Assembly: GCA_003160115.1 (NCBI GenBank)
Contig: PLQL01000033.1
Coordinates: forward strand, 53,699 to 103,069
Length of the DNA: 49,371 nucleotides
Source: Acidimicrobiaceae bacterium
GTDB taxonomy: Bacteria > Actinomycetota > Acidimicrobiia > Acidimicrobiales > RAAP-2
Reading direction: 5' to 3'
The notes under the pieces are model-generated. The model was not told the DNA's origin, did no database searches, and saw only the letters and a list, made by a program, of their open reading frames with translations. A program made the position numbers and the translations under genes. Shown here in pieces: positions 38,199 through 48,229 of the stretch. Every line of letters begins with the position of its first letter. The first letter of the stretch is position 1.

Positions 38199-38570
38199 AC
38201 CGGTCGTTTCCAAGAGTTTCCCTGGGAACGAACGCGTCCCTTATCGCAGTGGCCGCACCGCGACGCGAGTGTGCCGCGCGCTGCGGGTCGCTCGCCAAGG
38301 TCCCACCGACACGAGATTGCGACGTAACCCTCGTAGAGCGATCTCGTGGTCACCGATCCTCGAGTGCACGAGGCCCATCGCTTCGATCCTCGCGACCACC
38401 GACGAACCGTGACAATGCTCGACCAGGTAGACACTCACCATCGAATCGCGGTGACTAACTCGAGCGGAGCGGTAAAAGTAGCGTTCTGCGGGTTGCGGAT
38501 CACCGGACATCGACGAAACCTACCGACGAGGTGTGACGAGCCGTGCCACAATGGCTCCCAAAGGGAGACC

Positions 38571-39635
38571 ATGAACGACTTGCCACACGTCACGCCCCGC
38601 TTCGCCGTCCAACCCGCGGGCGTCGCCTGGCCCACCGAACGCTGGCCTCGAGCGAGCGCGACGCCCGCGCGTCTGGCCCAAATCGTCGACGAGGCGTTTA
38701 GCGCCGACGAACTCGCGATCACCAACGCGGTGGTCGTCATCCAGGGTGGCCGGGTCATCGCCGAGCGCTACGCGGGCGTCCAGGAGTTCTTCGACCGCTC
38801 ACCCGAGACGATCGACGCGCACTCGCAGTTGTTGTCGTGGTCCATGGCCAAGTCACATCTGCACATGATCCTGGGTACCCTCGTCGACGAGGGCCGACTC
38901 GAACCCGAGGCCCGTGCGCCGGTGCGCGAATGGTCCGATGCCACCGACCCACGCCACGCCATCAAACTGAAGGACCTGCTCGCTATGCGCGACGGTCTCG
39001 CGTTCGTCGAGAACTACGAGATCGGTCAGGTGAGCCACGTCATCGAAATGCTCTTCGGCGAAGGTAAGCACGACATGGCGGGCTACACCGCGGCGCTTCC
39101 TCTCGCCCACGAGCCCGGTACGTTCTTCAACTACTCGAGTGGCACGACCAACGTCCTCAGTCGCATCGTGGCCGACGAGGTCGGTTACGCCGACCAGTAC
39201 GACGCCTACCTTCATCGGCGTCTCTTCGACCCACTCGGGATGAAGAGTGCGGTCGCCACTTTCGACCCGACGGGCGTGTTCGTCGCGTCGAGTTACCTGC
39301 ACGCCAGCGCGCTCGACTTCGCCAAGTTCGGCCTGCTCTACCTTCGCGGCGGTGAATGGGACGGCCAACAACTGATCTCACGCGAGTGGGCCGCCACGGC
39401 CCAAGTACCGCTCAGCAAGGATCCCGACAGCGACTCGTTCTACTCCTGGCAGTGGTGGGTCACCGGCGACCGCTACGGTACCTACTGGGCGAGCGGTTAC
39501 GAGGGCCAGATGATCAGCGTGGCCCCGGACCTCGACGCCCTGGTGTTGCGTTTCGGCCACACCTCTGAGGAGCACTATCCCCAACTCGGCGAATGGCGCA
39601 CCAGGGTGTTGGATGCTCTGGCCCAAGGCGCCTAG
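38571..39635 (+). CDS. Serine hydrolase, beta-lactamase/class C-like
   Basis: LLSWSMAKSHLHMILGTLVDEGRL (SxxK context), YSSGTTNVLSRIV; ATG with AAAGGGAG RBS. Confidence 0.92.
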   Translation: MNDLPHVTPRFAVQPAGVAWPTERWPRASATPARLAQIVDEAFSADELAITNAVVVIQGGRVIAERYAGVQEFFDRSPETIDAHSQLLSWSMAKSHLHMILGTLVDEGRLEPEARAPVREWSDATDPRHAIKLKDLLAMRDGLAFVENYEIGQVSHVIEMLFGEGKHDMAGYTAALPLAHEPGTFFNYSSGTTNVLSRIVADEVGYADQYDAYLHRRLFDPLGMKSAVATFDPTGVFVASSYLHASALDFAKFGLLYLRGGEWDGQQLISREWAATAQVPLSKDPDSDSFYSWQWWVTGDRYGTYWASGYEGQMISVAPDLDALVLRFGHTSEEHYPQLGEWRTRVLDALAQGA

Positions 39636-40186
39636 GCACCTTCGTAGGAGAAGCCCAGATCTGGCGCGCTGAACAGGGCGTCGAAGTTGAGCCCTTCGTG
39701 CCTCGCCATGTCACCCACCGTGCCCCCCCGGTCCACGACCGCGAGCAAGAGTACGACGGTTGCCCCGAACTCCTGGACCACCTTCGCTGCTTCGAGCAAG
39801 CTGGTGCCTCGAGTGACGGTGTCCTCGGTGATCACCACGCGATCGCCGACCTCGAGGGCGCCCGCGATTCGTCCCCCGGCCCCGTGATCCTTGACCTCTT
39901 TACGGACGCTGAACGCCCGAAGCAGTCGACCCCTGGTCGCCGCGACGCCCGCGGTAATGAACGACGCACCGTCGGCGCCCATGGTGAGCCCACCGATGGC
40001 GGTCGCTTCTGAGGGAATTCTCTCCAAGAGCAGCGTCGCCACGTCCACCATGGTCTCGGGCGAACAGATGGTCCGCTTGGAGTCGATGAACCACGACGAC
40101 GTGCGCCCGGACTTCAAGGTGAAGTCCCCGCGGCGCACCGAATGATCCAGAAGGTGCTCGTGCACGCGAGCGCGTGCGTCGCTCAC
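39632..40186 (-). CDS. pyrE: Orotate phosphoribosyltransferase
   Basis: GDFTLKSGRTSSWFIDSKRTICSPE; VVITEDTVTRGTSLLEAA. Confidence 0.95.
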   Translation of the reverse strand: MSDARARVHEHLLDHSVRRGDFTLKSGRTSSWFIDSKRTICSPETMVDVATLLLERIPSEATAIGGLTMGADGASFITAGVAATRGRLLRAFSVRKEVKDHGAGGRIAGALEVGDRVVITEDTVTRGTSLLEAAKVVQEFGATVVLLLAVVDRGGTVGDMARHEGLNFDALFSAPDLGFSYEGA

Positions 40187-41211
40187 GTCATCACCACCGA
40201 TCCCGAACCGCTTCGAATTTTCCCGATCACTGACGCGGTGAGGCCCTCTTCACGAGCCACCTCGACCGCGGTGTCGGTGTCGTCGGCATCGACGACCACC
40301 ACCATGCCGAGTCCGCAGTTGAAGACTCGCACCATCTCGTCGGCGCTCACCTGACCACGACGTTGGATCTCGAAGAAGATCTCCGGTGTCTCGAAGGCGT
40401 CGAGGTGGATGACGGCGTCGCGGGTGGGCGGCACGATTCGCACGACGTTACCCATGATCCCCCCGCCCGTGATGTGCGCCGCCGCTCGGACGCCATCGCC
40501 CATCTTCTTGCGCATGGCCGTGATGGCCGGTGCGTAGATGACTGAAGGCAACAGGAGTTCGTCACCTAACGAGCGAGTCGCTCCCGGAAACGCCGGACGC
40601 GCCAGCGCACCGGGCTCACCCATCAACACCTTGCGAGCCAGCGAATAACCATTCGAGCGCAGTCCCGGTGACCCGAAGCCGATGAGTGCGTCACCCTTGT
40701 GCACTCGGTGCACACCCAACTCGTGGCCACGCTCGAGCACACCCAGCACGAAGCCCGCGACGTCCAGGTCGTCGGGGTGCATCACGTCACCGTGCTCAGC
40801 GGTTTCACCGCCCAACAACGAAATGCCCGCGTTGCGGCAACCGTCGGCGATTCCGGTCACCAACTCCTCGAGGCGCGCGGGGTCGAGTGAGCCCACCGCC
40901 ACGTAGTCGAGCATGAAGAGCGGTTCGGCTCCCACGCAAGCGAGATCGTCGACGAGCATCGCCACGAGATCACGGCCCACCGTGTCGTAACGGCCCATCT
41001 GGCGAGCCACTTCGAGTTTGGTCCCCACGCCATCGGCCGACGCGACGAGCACGGGGTCCTTCATCTTGGCGCGGTTAAGCGCGAACATGCCCGCGAAGCC
41101 GCCGATACTCCCGAGCACTTCAGGTCGTCTCGTGCTGTCCACGGCTCCCTTGATGCGCTGGACCACTTGATCGCCCGCTTCGATTGACACACCGGCCGAC
41201 TGATACGTCAT
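40183..41211 (-). CDS. purM: Phosphoribosylformylglycinamidine cyclo-ligase
   Basis: TYQSAGVSIEAGDQVVQRIK; VASADGVGTKLEVARQM; GGETAEHGDVM. Confidence 0.97.
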   Translation of the reverse strand: MTYQSAGVSIEAGDQVVQRIKGAVDSTRRPEVLGSIGGFAGMFALNRAKMKDPVLVASADGVGTKLEVARQMGRYDTVGRDLVAMLVDDLACVGAEPLFMLDYVAVGSLDPARLEELVTGIADGCRNAGISLLGGETAEHGDVMHPDDLDVAGFVLGVLERGHELGVHRVHKGDALIGFGSPGLRSNGYSLARKVLMGEPGALARPAFPGATRSLGDELLLPSVIYAPAITAMRKKMGDGVRAAAHITGGGIMGNVVRIVPPTRDAVIHLDAFETPEIFFEIQRRGQVSADEMVRVFNCGLGMVVVVDADDTDTAVEVAREEGLTASVIGKIRSGSGSVVMT

Positions 41212-41240
41212 GCCACCTTGGGGCTGTTCGAGCAGTCGGC

Positions 41241-42641
41241 TCACCAACGACCCCCACTCGCCCCGAGAGCTACCGGGGTGGGTGCGGGATAGTTACCGGT
41301 GAGACACGCGTCGCAACACTCGCCGTCGAGCTGTATTGCACTTCTCAGGTTCGCCAGGGTTATGAACTCGAGCGTGTCAGAGCCTATGAACGCGTTCATC
41401 TCGGCAATCGAATTGTTGGCGGCCAGCAAATCGTCACGCGTGGGCGTGTCGATGCCGAAGTAGCAGGGCCACATGAACGGCGGCGAGGAGATCCGCAGGT
41501 GCACTTCCTTGGCCCCGGCGTCACGCAACATCTTGACGAGCGCCTGGGTCGTCGTGCCGCGAACGATGGAGTCATCGACGACGATGAGACGCTGACCCTC
41601 GATGTTCTCGCGCAGGGGATTGAGCTTGCGCCGTACGCTGGCCGCTCGCTTGTTCTGGTCCGGGGCGATAAAGGTTCGTCCGATGTAGCGGTTCTTCACG
41701 AGTCCGTAGCCAAAGGGTATGCCAGACGCCTTCGCGTAGCCCTCGGCCGCGGGCACGCCCGAGTCCGGGACGCCCATGACGATGTCCGCTTCCACGCGGG
41801 ACTGGCCGGCGAGCAGCTCGCCCATACGTCGTCTGGTGGTGTGTACCTGGTGACCCATGAGATAGGTGTCGGGCCGCGCGAAGTAGACGAACTCGAAGAT
41901 GCACAGTTTCTGCTTCTCGCCGGCTGGTTCGAGGAGTTGGGTCGACGTGACGCCGGCGCTGGTGATGGTGAGCATCTCACCTGGTTGGATCTCACGGACG
42001 AAGGAGGCGCCGATCACGTCAAGCGCGGGCGACTCAGAAGCGACGACCCAGCCTTCCGCCGCGCCATCGCCCGCCAAGTGACCGAGGCACAGCGGCCGAA
42101 AACCGTAGGGATCGCGCACGGCGTGCACGGCATCCGCTTCGAGCACCACCATCGAGAAGGCACCTTCGGCAATCGAGAGTACGCCCGACAGCGCCTCGGC
42201 GAGCGTGTGGCCATTTTCCACTTCGCGAGCGAGTAGCTCGGCGACCAGGTCCGAGTCCGAGAGCATTGACGTCACCTGGATGCCCGCCTTGTCGGCCAGT
42301 TCGGAGGTGTTGGTCAGATTGCCGTTGTGCGCGATCGCAAAACCCGACGAACCAGCGGAACGAAACACCGGTTGGGCCGCCGTCCAATTCGCCGAACCCG
42401 ACGTGGAATAGCGGGTGTGCCCAATGACCAGCGATCCGGCGAGTGCGCGCAAGGTCGTGTCGGCAAAGACGTGGCTGACGAGACCGTTGTCCTTCACGAC
42501 CGTGATCTGCTGGTTGTGAAAAGTGGCCATGCCGGCCGATTCCTGCCCACGGTGTTGCAGCGCGTAGAGCGAGTCGTAGCAGAGATGTGCCACGTCGCGC
42601 CCCGGTGCAACTATCGCGACGACGCCACAAGCTTCTTTCAT
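41241..42641 (-). CDS. purF: Amidophosphoribosyltransferase
   Basis: MKEACGVVAIV; YALQHRGQESAGMAT; PDSGVPAAEGYA; IVVDDSIVRGTTTQALVKMLRDAGAKEVH. Confidence 0.98.
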   Translation of the reverse strand: MKEACGVVAIVAPGRDVAHLCYDSLYALQHRGQESAGMATFHNQQITVVKDNGLVSHVFADTTLRALAGSLVIGHTRYSTSGSANWTAAQPVFRSAGSSGFAIAHNGNLTNTSELADKAGIQVTSMLSDSDLVAELLAREVENGHTLAEALSGVLSIAEGAFSMVVLEADAVHAVRDPYGFRPLCLGHLAGDGAAEGWVVASESPALDVIGASFVREIQPGEMLTITSAGVTSTQLLEPAGEKQKLCIFEFVYFARPDTYLMGHQVHTTRRRMGELLAGQSRVEADIVMGVPDSGVPAAEGYAKASGIPFGYGLVKNRYIGRTFIAPDQNKRAASVRRKLNPLRENIEGQRLIVVDDSIVRGTTTQALVKMLRDAGAKEVHLRISSPPFMWPCYFGIDTPTRDDLLAANNSIAEMNAFIGSDTLEFITLANLRSAIQLDGECCDACLTGNYPAPTPVALGASGGRW

Positions 42642-42736
42642 GCCTTCTCCACTGTAGGGGTCAGAAGTCGAAGAGGCACTGGGACATTCTCGCACAGCCA
42701 CCCAACCCCTTGGCGCTTGGTCGATACGCTGGAGCC

Positions 42737-43660
42737 GTGATCGACCTGCACACGCACTCGAGCTTCTCGGATGGTTCGGACACGCCGACCGAGTTGGCAC
42801 AAAAGGCGTACGAGTTGGGTATTTCGGCAATTGCCCTGACCGACCACGACACGACCGCGAGCTATCCCCAGATGAGCGAAGCGTGCGAGAGGTTCGGCGT
42901 CGAGCTGGTCAGTGGCGTCGAGGTCTCCCTGCGGGACAATGAATTCCCCAAGAACCGTCCCGACGGAACCGTGGGCCCGCGCAACGTGCACGTGCTCGGC
43001 TACTTCGTGCCCCTGGACCCCGCTCACCCCCTCCAATTGAAGTTGGCCTCACTGCGCCAGGACCGCGACGTACGAAACGCGGCCCTCGTAAAGGTGCTCA
43101 ACGAGAAGGGTTTTGACAAACTGACGATCGACTACCTCGCTTTGCTCGCGGGCAACGTCCACTCGATCGGCCGACCCCACTTCGCGCGGGCCATGTTCGA
43201 ACTTCATCCCGAGATCGTGGGCGAGCGAACCGACGAGGGATGGAACGGCGTCTTCGTCGAGTGGCTGGGCTCCGAGGGTAAGGCCTACGTTCCAAAGACC
43301 AGTATGGCGATCGAGGAGTTCGTCGACGCCGCGAAGGGCTCGTCGACCGTGTTCTCCATTGCCCATCCGCTCGTGAACTACGTGGACTCCATGAACACGA
43401 CCGCGATCGTCGCCACGATGCCCAGGGTGATGGCGTCGCTGCGCGAACGCGGACTACGCGGCATCGAGGCCTACTACGGTGGCACCTCGAACGCCTTGCG
43501 TTCGTTGATGGTGAAACTCACTCGCGACGCGGGCATGATCCCCACGGGGGGTTCGGACTACCACGGCAGCTATAAGAGCGACGTCACCCTCGGCTTTGGC
43601 AAGTCGGGTGACCTTCGAGTCCCCAACGAGGTCCTCGACGAGTTGAAGGCACTTAACTAA
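42737..43660 (+). CDS. PHP domain phosphoesterase (nucleoside 3',5'-bisphosphate phosphatase-like)
   Basis: VIDLHTHSSFSDGSDTPTELAQKAYELGISAIALTDHDTTASYPQ; GGSDYHGSYK. Confidence 0.92.
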   Translation: MIDLHTHSSFSDGSDTPTELAQKAYELGISAIALTDHDTTASYPQMSEACERFGVELVSGVEVSLRDNEFPKNRPDGTVGPRNVHVLGYFVPLDPAHPLQLKLASLRQDRDVRNAALVKVLNEKGFDKLTIDYLALLAGNVHSIGRPHFARAMFELHPEIVGERTDEGWNGVFVEWLGSEGKAYVPKTSMAIEEFVDAAKGSSTVFSIAHPLVNYVDSMNTTAIVATMPRVMASLRERGLRGIEAYYGGTSNALRSLMVKLTRDAGMIPTGGSDYHGSYKSDVTLGFGKSGDLRVPNEVLDELKALN

Positions 43661-45933
43661 CCCGCGGCCTCGAGCGCTTCTTCGAGTGCTCCCCGGCGTT
43701 GACGGGCGATTTCTTGCACCTCGAGGTCAATGGCCTGGCCGATGTGCAATTTCGTGCCGCCGACGCGGCCGATCTCCTCGACGGCCACGCCCGCGCGCAC
43801 GGCACGCGCGATGAAGCGCTCCAGATTGTTCGTCGTCATGACGAAGCGACCTGGGAACTCGGCGAAGAGTTCCTGGTGACCCTCGAGTTCGAAGATATTG
43901 GCACCTAGACCAGTGACGCTCGCCATCTCCGCGAGCGCCGTGGCGAGGCCGCCAGCACCCACGTCGTGCACCGACGTCACGTCACTCGACGCGCCCGCAC
44001 AGATCTCGGCGACCTCACCGGTGACGAAGTCGAAGGTGTTCTTAAGTCCAGCACCATCGAAAGCAGCGACGTTGCCGCCTCGGCGTCCACGCCTAGTCGC
44101 CCATCGGGTACCGGCGAGCGGGAAGGGCACGGTGCCCGGGGCACGGCGCGCGCCCACGAGCACGACGGCGTCACCCTCGCGCCAGTTCCAGCCCGGCGGC
44201 GGCGCGACGAGCTTCTCGAGCACGCCGAGCAGCCCCACCACGGGCGTCGGATCGATATCGCTGCCGCCGCTCTCGTTGTAGAGCGACACGTTGCCACCAA
44301 CGACGGGAATCGCCAGGGCCACACACGCCTCGGCCATGCCGTCGATCGATTCGGAGAGTTGCCACATGACCTCGGGGTGTTCGGGGTTTCCAAAGTTCAG
44401 ACAGTTCACGAGCGCCTTGGCGCTCGCACCAACGCAAGCCAGGTTCGCCACGCTCTCGGCGACGGTCAGGGCGGTACCCAAGCGCGGATCGAGCGCGCAC
44501 CATCGGGGGTTCGAGTCAGTCGAGAGCGCGATGCCGCGCTCGGAGGCGGGCAGACCGGGCCCCGCCAGGCGCAGGAGCGACGCGTCGCGTCCCGGTCCCA
44601 CCACCGTGTTGAGAAAGAGCTGCGAGTCATATTGCCGGTAGACCCACGCCGGATCCACCAACAAAGCCAGTAGGTCATCGTTGGGCGAACCCACTGGTTC
44701 ATCAAAGGTCGGGTCGTCTTCGTGCACGGCGTCGAGCGAGGACGGCCGCTCACGCGCTCGATCGTAGAGCGGCGCTTCGTCGGCCAACGACTGGGCGGGG
44801 ACCTCCCCGAGGACTTCGCCATCGAAGCCTCGCCTGATGCGAAGCATTCCCCGCGGGTTCCCGTTCGCGTCGAGGCTCGGCTCGACGACGCGTCCCACCA
44901 CACTCGCTCGCACCTCCCACTTGGCACAAAGGCTCGCGATTTCCTCCCAATTCTCGGGCGTGATGATCGCGAGCATGCGTTCTTGGCTCTCCGAGGTCAT
45001 GATCTCGAAGGGCTGCATACCTTCTTCTCGAAGTGGCACCGCCGTGATGTCCACGTCCATCCCCACGCCGCCACGCGCGGCGGTCTCACTCGTGGCGCAC
45101 ACGAGTCCCGCGCCGCCGAGGTCCTGGATCCCGACCACCAGTCCTCGGTCGAGCAATTCGAGGCACGCCTCGATGAGGCGCTTCTCCTCGTAGGGGTCGC
45201 CCACTTGCACACTCGGGCGCTTGGCGTCATCCAGTGAAGCCGCGCCGTCATCGCCGACGAATCCGGCCGAAGCGAGCACCGAGACGCCGCCGATCCCGTC
45301 ACGACCAGTGGACGAGCCCAGCAGGACCGCGAGGTTGCCGACGCCCGAGGCGACGCCGAGTACGAGTCGGTTCGTGGGCAGGGCGCCACAGCACAGCACG
45401 TTCACGAGCGGATTCGACGAATAGCACTCGTCGAAGGTCAGTTCGCCGCCGACCGTCGGCACACCCACGGAGTTGCCGTAGCCCGAGATCCCTGAGACGA
45501 CCCCTTCGACGAGCCAGCGCTGACGAGCGTCGTCCAGATTGCCGAAGAACAACGGATCCATGACCGCGAGCGGACGCGCGCCCATGGTAAAGACGTCGCG
45601 CAGGATTCCCCCCACCCCGGTGGCGGCCCCCTGGTACGGTTCGATCGCCGAAGGGTGGTTGTGGCTCTCGATGCGGATGGCGACCGCGATGCCGTCACCG
45701 GCGTCGATCACGCCCGCGTTCTCGCCGGGGCCCACCAGCACGTGCGCGCCCTCGCTCGGGAGTCGACGCAGGTGGATTCTCGAGGACTTGTAAGAACAGT
45801 GCTCACTCCACATCACGCCGTAGAGGGCTAATTCCAAGGGATTCGGGTCTCGCCCGAGGACTACCTGGATCTGGGCCAACTCCGAATCGGTAAGGCCCAA
45901 GGCACGGTGCAGGGGCTCGGGGGCGCTACTCAC
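43657..45933 (-). CDS. purL: Phosphoribosylformylglycinamidine synthase subunit PurL
   Basis: YGVMWSEHCSYKSSRIHLRRLP; GENAGVIDAGDGIAVAIRIESHNHPSAIEPYQGAATGVGGILRDVFTMGARP. Confidence 0.98.
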   Translation of the reverse strand: MSSAPEPLHRALGLTDSELAQIQVVLGRDPNPLELALYGVMWSEHCSYKSSRIHLRRLPSEGAHVLVGPGENAGVIDAGDGIAVAIRIESHNHPSAIEPYQGAATGVGGILRDVFTMGARPLAVMDPLFFGNLDDARQRWLVEGVVSGISGYGNSVGVPTVGGELTFDECYSSNPLVNVLCCGALPTNRLVLGVASGVGNLAVLLGSSTGRDGIGGVSVLASAGFVGDDGAASLDDAKRPSVQVGDPYEEKRLIEACLELLDRGLVVGIQDLGGAGLVCATSETAARGGVGMDVDITAVPLREEGMQPFEIMTSESQERMLAIITPENWEEIASLCAKWEVRASVVGRVVEPSLDANGNPRGMLRIRRGFDGEVLGEVPAQSLADEAPLYDRARERPSSLDAVHEDDPTFDEPVGSPNDDLLALLVDPAWVYRQYDSQLFLNTVVGPGRDASLLRLAGPGLPASERGIALSTDSNPRWCALDPRLGTALTVAESVANLACVGASAKALVNCLNFGNPEHPEVMWQLSESIDGMAEACVALAIPVVGGNVSLYNESGGSDIDPTPVVGLLGVLEKLVAPPPGWNWREGDAVVLVGARRAPGTVPFPLAGTRWATRRGRRGGNVAAFDGAGLKNTFDFVTGEVAEICAGASSDVTSVHDVGAGGLATALAEMASVTGLGANIFELEGHQELFAEFPGRFVMTTNNLERFIARAVRAGVAVEEIGRVGGTKLHIGQAIDLEVQEIARQRRGALEEALEAAG

Positions 45934-45942
45934 ACTTACAAA

Positions 45943-46383
45943 CTACCCGGCGGCGTCAGAACGTTCGCCCCTCGGATCGAGTTCGCGTCGATGCGACCAC
46001 GTCCATCTCGAAAGAACGCTCGCCGCGAGCAGCGTGAGCACGTTGATGCACAACTCAACGACACCGTTGGCGCCCTTGCCCCAGATACCGTGCTCGAGGT
46101 CAAAGAGCACGTCCATGGCGCAAAGATAGAACCCCGCGCCCGTGCCGACGAGCAAGAACAACAACGCGGTCGGTGCGCGACGCTGAAGCGATATCGCGGC
46201 GAGCACCAAGCAAGCGACGATGAAACCATCGGCGAGCGGAAAGGCTTGTTCGAAGTTCACGTAGAGCTTCGAGTTCTCTGACGCCACGAGCGAACGGTGG
46301 CTGTACCAGAGCACCCAATAGAGCACGATGATGATCGCCAGCACGTAACACGTTCGTGCGACACGACGAAAAGGATCAGACAC
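45943..46383 (-). CDS. Uncharacterised four-TM-like membrane protein between purL and purQ
   Basis: Hydrophobic segments in YVLAIIIVLYWVLWYS, LADGFIVACLVLAAISL, ALLFLLVGTGAGFYLCAMDVLFD, VVELCINVLTLLAASVL. Confidence 0.75.
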   Translation of the reverse strand: MSDPFRRVARTCYVLAIIIVLYWVLWYSHRSLVASENSKLYVNFEQAFPLADGFIVACLVLAAISLQRRAPTALLFLLVGTGAGFYLCAMDVLFDLEHGIWGKGANGVVELCINVLTLLAASVLSRWTWSHRRELDPRGERSDAAG

Positions 46384-46397
46384 GTCGTGCCGTCGTG

Positions 46398-47069
46398 CTA
46401 GCGCGCACCCACCGGCGCGCCCACGAAGCTTTCGAGGAGCACGCGTCCGTCGGCGCTGCCGAGCAACGTGGACATGGCCCTCTCGGGATGGGGCATCAAG
46501 CCGACGACGTTACCCTCGACGTTCGACACGCCCGCAATGTCATCACGTGAGCCGTTGGGGTTCTCCTTGTAGCGAAGCACGATCTGATCATGGGCGACGA
46601 GCGACGCCCACGTCTCGTCGTCACACGTGTAGGAGCCCGAAAAGTGGTTTATGGGAATGACCAACTCCTGGCCCCGAAAGGCGTCTCTGGTGAGTACCGA
46701 CGCGGTGGATTCGACGGTCAGCGTCGTTGGTTGACACAGGAAGGTGAGCCCGCGATTCTTCTGCAGAGCCCCGGGCAGAAGTCCCGCCTCGGTCAGGACC
46801 TGGAAACCATTGCATATACCGAGCACCGCGCCGCCCGCGCGGGCGAATTCGGCGACCGCCTCCATGACCGGCGAAAAGCGGGCGAGCGCCCCCGGGCGCA
46901 GATAGTCGCCGTGGGCGAAACCTCCGGGGAGGATCACGCCGTCAAAACCGTCCAGGTGGGTCGCCGAGTGCCAGACGAACTCGGCCTCGGCGCCCAGGGC
47001 ACTCACCGCACCAAGGGCGTCGTACTCGCAGTTCGAACCCGGGAACACCACCACGCCAATTCGGGTCAC
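46398..47069 (-). CDS. purQ: Phosphoribosylformylglycinamidine synthase subunit PurQ
   Basis: RIGVVVFPGSNCEYDA; VLGICNGFQVLTEAGLLPGAL; GLMPHPERAM. Confidence 0.98.
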   Translation of the reverse strand: MTRIGVVVFPGSNCEYDALGAVSALGAEAEFVWHSATHLDGFDGVILPGGFAHGDYLRPGALARFSPVMEAVAEFARAGGAVLGICNGFQVLTEAGLLPGALQKNRGLTFLCQPTTLTVESTASVLTRDAFRGQELVIPINHFSGSYTCDDETWASLVAHDQIVLRYKENPNGSRDDIAGVSNVEGNVVGLMPHPERAMSTLLGSADGRVLLESFVGAPVGAR

Positions 47070-47072
47070 CGG

Positions 47073-47327
47073 CTAACCCTTCGCGGCGCTTCGCGCCGTC
47101 GCGTTCTCAATCACCGGATTCGACAGGAGTCGCTGCGCGAGAGCCGCGGCGATGGCGAGCGCCGACGACTCATCCTCGGCGTCGATGTTCATGCGAAACG
47201 ACTTGCCGGCTCGCACGTGAGAGATCCCGTTGAAGCCGAGTGCGGGCAACGCTCGTTCGATGGTCGCGCCTTCTGGATCAGCAATGCCTTCGCGTAAAGT
47301 GACGTCAACGATGATTGGATAGTTCAC
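47073..47327 (-). CDS. purS: Phosphoribosylformylglycinamidine synthase subunit PurS
   Basis: DVTLREGIADPEGATIERALPALGFNGISHVRAGKSFRM; position next to purQ. Confidence 0.95.
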   Translation of the reverse strand: MNYPIIVDVTLREGIADPEGATIERALPALGFNGISHVRAGKSFRMNIDAEDESSALAIAAALAQRLLSNPVIENATARSAAKG

Positions 47328-47329
47328 TT

Positions 47330-48229
47330 CTATTCACCGTACCATTGGCGAAGCGAATGTCCGGTCACTCGTTCGTAGCACGCAACGTAACGCTCCGACG
47401 TTACCTTCACGATGTCGTCGGGCACCGCCGGCGGTGGCGGCGTACGATCCCACGCTTGTGCCGTGAGCCAGTCACGAAAGGGCTGCTTGTCGAACGACGG
47501 GGGTGTCTCGCCCGATCGAACGTGATCGGCGGACCAGAAGCGCGACGAATCGGGCGTAAGCACCTCGTCGCACACGACCAATTCGCCTTCGACGTAGCCG
47601 AGTTCGAACTTGGTGTCGGCCAGGACGATCCCAACTTTCGCGAGCGACGCGACCGCGCGCGAGAACAGATCCAAACAGAGTGTCATGGCCCGGTCCAGGG
47701 CGTCCTCGCCCACGAGACTGGCGGCGGTGGTCAGGTCGATGTTGATATCGTGACCCGAGTCGGCCTTGGTCGAGGGCGTGAACAACGGCGTCTCGAAGGG
47801 ATCGGTGAGCTTCATCCCTGATGGGAGGTCCATTCCAGGGACCGTTCCCTGGGCGGCGTATTCGGCGTAAAACGAACCGGCGAGCCGCCCGCGCACGATG
47901 CACTCAAGCGGCAACATCTGAGCGCGGCGTACCAGCATCGTTCGACCGTGCCACGCCTTTTCCTCGAGGAATCCGGGTACGAACGGCTCGATCTCCCGCG
48001 GGTCGCACGACACCAACGACGCCGGCACCTGCCCGGCGAATTCGCGGGTCCAGTAGTTCGTCAGTCCCGTGAGCACGCGTCCCTTCTCGGGAATCGGCTC
48101 GTTCATCACGACGTCAAAGGCACTCAACCGGTCAGACGCCACCATGAGTAGGTGCTCGTCGTCGACCTCGTACAGATCGCGAACCTTACCGGAGTAGACA
48201 TGGTGCAGGTCGAGACTCACGGAGCCCAC
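47330..48229 (-). CDS. purC: Phosphoribosylaminoimidazole-succinocarboxamide synthase
   Basis: YSGKVRDLYEVDDEHLLMVASDRLSAFDVVM; ECIVRGRLAGS. Confidence 0.98.
   Translation of the reverse strand: MGSVSLDLHHVYSGKVRDLYEVDDEHLLMVASDRLSAFDVVMNEPIPEKGRVLTGLTNYWTREFAGQVPASLVSCDPREIEPFVPGFLEEKAWHGRTMLVRRAQMLPLECIVRGRLAGSFYAEYAAQGTVPGMDLPSGMKLTDPFETPLFTPSTKADSGHDINIDLTTAASLVGEDALDRAMTLCLDLFSRAVASLAKVGIVLADTKFELGYVEGELVVCDEVLTPDSSRFWSADHVRSGETPPSFDKQPFRDWLTAQAWDRTPPPPAVPDDIVKVTSERYVACYERVTGHSLRQWYGE

Noticed and set aside
38241-38510. 89-aa minus-strand ORF between tRNA-Phe and the serine hydrolase
   Set aside because: No recognisable family, Arg-rich composition, no clear RBS; probably intergenic.
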